DNA from: Macrothele yani
Lineage: Eukaryota; Arthropoda; Arachnida; Araneae; Macrothelidae
Reading direction: 5' to 3'
Assembly: GCA_039090855.1 (NCBI GenBank)
Contig: CM077025.1
Coordinates: 93,352,489-93,416,488 of the forward strand
Length of the DNA: 64,000 bases
Shown: piece after piece, positions 62,296 to 64,000 of the stretch
How positions within the stretch are numbered: position 1 is the stretch's first letter
Layout of the letters: each line of letters starts with the position of its first letter
Position numbers and translations under genes: made by a program
Notes under the pieces: generated by a model
Database searches by the model: none
What the model saw: the letters and a program-made list of their open reading frames with translations, nothing else
Told to the model about the DNA's origin: nothing

Positions 62296-63528
62296 CAACG
62301 AAGTGCCAGGAAAACTGGTACACCAGTCTAATACTTAGTAGGTCCCACACGGGAGCACAGGATTGCAGAAATACGACGGGGCATGGACTCCACTAGCTTC
62401 TAGAAATATGCTGCTGGCAATGCACACCATACTTCCTGCAGATCGTTCCACAATTCAGATGTATTCCGAGGTCTCTGATTCCTGTGTTCAATTGCGCGTT
62501 GCGTGGCATCCCAAATGTGTTCTATCACGTTCAGATCTGGTGACTTTGATAGAAATGGCAACACCCCAAACTCAGATGAATGCTCCTCTAACAATAATGT
62601 GGCGTCCCCACACTTGTGTGGAGGTGCATTGTCCTATTGGAACAGGCCCAATCCATCAGCATAAATGCAGGACATGAACGGGTGTACCTCGTCAGTAAGG
62701 ATGCGCACACAGAGTTGGCCGGTCACATACGTTTATAGACGTACCAGGGGCTCCAGTGAAGTCCAGCTAAACACACCCTATACCATTACGGACATCCCCT
62801 CCGCCCCCAATACCTGCCGGTACAGTTCCGTGTTGATAGGCAGGATTCATGGCTTCATGGGGTTTGCACCACACACGAATCCTTCCATCTGCCCGATACA
62901 GTTGGAAACGCAACTGGTCAGACCAGGCTACTTGTTTCCAGTCATCAAGTGTCCAGTGGCGGTGTTGCCGTGCCCAAGCGAGGCGCATAGCTCTGTGTTG
63001 TGCACCCATCATCGGGACTCAAGTTGGGTGTCCGCTCCCAAAGCCCATATCGTGCAGGGTGCGTTGCACAGTCCGGACGCTGATGCTTGTTGAGGCTCCA
63101 GCATTGAATTCCGATTATACCTGCGAGAGTGTTGCATGCCTATCGCGTGAAACGATTCTTGACAGCCGACGATAGTCACGTTTACCCAATGTCTTTTTAC
63201 GGCCACACTGGTATCGTATGTTGGAGGTTTTGCCGGAATTTTTGTAGTCACGGTACACCCTTGCAATGGTCGTCCGTGAAAATCCGAACTTTGTTTCTAC
63301 CTCCAAAAACCTATGGCCCATCTCAAGAGCGTCAACTATGACACCGCGTTGAAAATCGCTTAAATCGTTATTACTTGTCATTCTCATGCCGAAATCAGCT
63401 CTGACAGCTCGCAAGGATGTCTATCGCTTTATATATGCACTGGCGGACGCAATCGAGTAAACGCATAGGCGACGTTGCTAGGTATTTTGCATAAGCTCGT
63501 CTGTACCAGTTTTTTTGGCATTTCAGTG
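62296..63528 (-). mobile_element. Tc1-I element, full length, TA-flanked
   Basis: The left end CAACGAAGTGCCAGGAAAAC with TGGTACACC corresponds to the right end read in reverse (CACTGAAATGCCAAAAAAAC, TGGTACAGA). TA lies at 62294-62295 and 63529-63530. Length 1233 bp. Confidence 0.85.
62328..63381 (-). pseudogene. Tc1-I transposase, frameshifted
   Basis: The start at 63381 reads MTSNNDLSDFQRGVIVDALE, then KFGFSRTTIARVYRDYKNSG (helix-turn-helix) and RRLSRIVSRDRHATLSQV. At 62767-63012: MRLAWARQHRHWTLDDWKQV, AWSDQLRFQLYRADGRIRVW (first Asp kept; the following Glu-Ser is Gln-Leu) and KPHEAMNPAYQHGT. A frame change follows and the second-Asp region (normally FQQDNATPH) is unreadable. At 62400-62594: EEHSSEFGVLPFLSKSPDLN and VIEHIWDATQRAIEHRNQRP (Glu). 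It ends QKLVESMPRRISAIL and GPTKY at 62328. Confidence 0.85.
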
Positions 63529-63530
63529 TA

Positions 63531-64000
63531 TTTTTCAAGTTTTCTAAGGCATATCCTCTTGATCTGTGAGTGATTTGATTTTAAACTGTTAGAGCAGGAT
63601 CAGAGATTATACGTCGGTAGGGAAGTTCTATACAAATGAAAGTAGGGATTTTTTTAATGGTACAATTTATGCTTGTGAAAAATAAATAAATGCATAGTGT
63701 ATGTGAAGTCACAGAATAAGCTGTCTGATACACGGTTTTTCAGATAAAATCACTCTTTAGTATTTAAAAATTATGTTAAAAACACATGAAAAACATTAAA
63801 AAGGGACTAGATCTTTCGGTGACAATGTCGGTCCCTTCATCAGGTCATACACACTGAACAATAGAAATAAAAGTTGGGTGACCTAAATACAGAATGAAGA
63901 TGCCATAATACAAGAACACTACGCATGTCAAAGAATCAGATTTACATAAAGTGGATACATCAGTTAAAGTTCTGAACAACTTGAAATTATGGTTCCGGTT
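63531..64000. other. A+T-rich end of the window
   Basis: No gene. At 63797-63842 AAGGGACTAGATCTTTCGG and ATGTCGGTCCCTTCATCAGG form an imperfect hairpin (AAGGGAC against GTCCCTT). This DNA type often occurs near 3' ends of retroelements, but I cannot name it. Confidence 0.45.

Overview
The window looks like gene-poor, repeat-saturated nuclear DNA of an animal, most likely an arthropod. There are no bacterial operons, ribosome-binding sites or dense coding. Instead there are many decayed Tc1, mariner and IS630-like transposons of types common in arthropods, a nearly intact RTE-type LINE, a dense tRNA-derived SINE family and several tandem arrays. I recognise no host gene. Species-level assignment is not possible from sequence alone. 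Everything coding-like is, or derives from, a mobile element, and almost all of it is broken.

Layout. 1-2038: two Tc1 elements that abut at one shared TA. 2440-4705: two decayed Tc1 transposases on opposite strands, separated by a 20-copy 38-bp minisatellite. 5.9-10.5 kb: SINEs, a truncated Tc1-C and a TA-flanked Tc1-D with 29-bp terminal inverted repeats. 10.6-11.5 kb: an IS630-like deletion derivative with about 160-bp inverted ends. 13.9-16.9 kb: Tc1-E and Tc1-C. 17.3-20.7 kb: RTE 3' fragments around a LINE ORF1/gag-like pseudogene. 22.5-23.7 kb: a mariner. 23,957-27,136: a full-length RTE with a 10-bp target-site duplication and a single nonsense codon. 28.2-30.4, 36.1-37.7 and 51.0-51.8 kb: four copies of a dispersed repeat built of about 145-bp tandem units. 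33-35.8 kb: SINEs, a mariner and a truncated Tc1-F. 38.0-38.7 kb: a second SINE family, two copies of which form a palindrome. 40.5-42.25 kb: a scrambled Tc1-G carrying a SINE, an inverted duplication and an eight-copy hairpin-forming 34-bp array. 42,277-42,869: a miniature LTR retrotransposon whose two LTRs each contain a tRNA-like sequence. 43-45.2 kb: SINEs, an RTE fragment and a mariner. 46.1-49.3 kb: a three-monomer higher-order repeat split by a TA-flanked Tc1-H. 49.7-55.7 kb: two mariners, another copy of the 145-bp-unit repeat, a GC-rich repeat and a full-length Tc1-A. 56-64 kb: SINEs, two tandem arrays, Tc1-C and Tc1-I.

How the parts relate. The autonomous machinery is the DNA transposases, now inactivated by stops, frameshifts or catalytic changes, and the RTE. 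SINEs and the miniature LTR element are non-autonomous and must borrow enzymes encoded elsewhere. The best candidates for novelty are the tRNA-bearing miniature LTR element at 42.3-42.9 kb, the shared architecture of the 145-bp and 150-bp unit repeats, and the hairpin array that grew inside a transposase pseudogene. All calls rest on reading motifs and repeats by eye; no database search was run.
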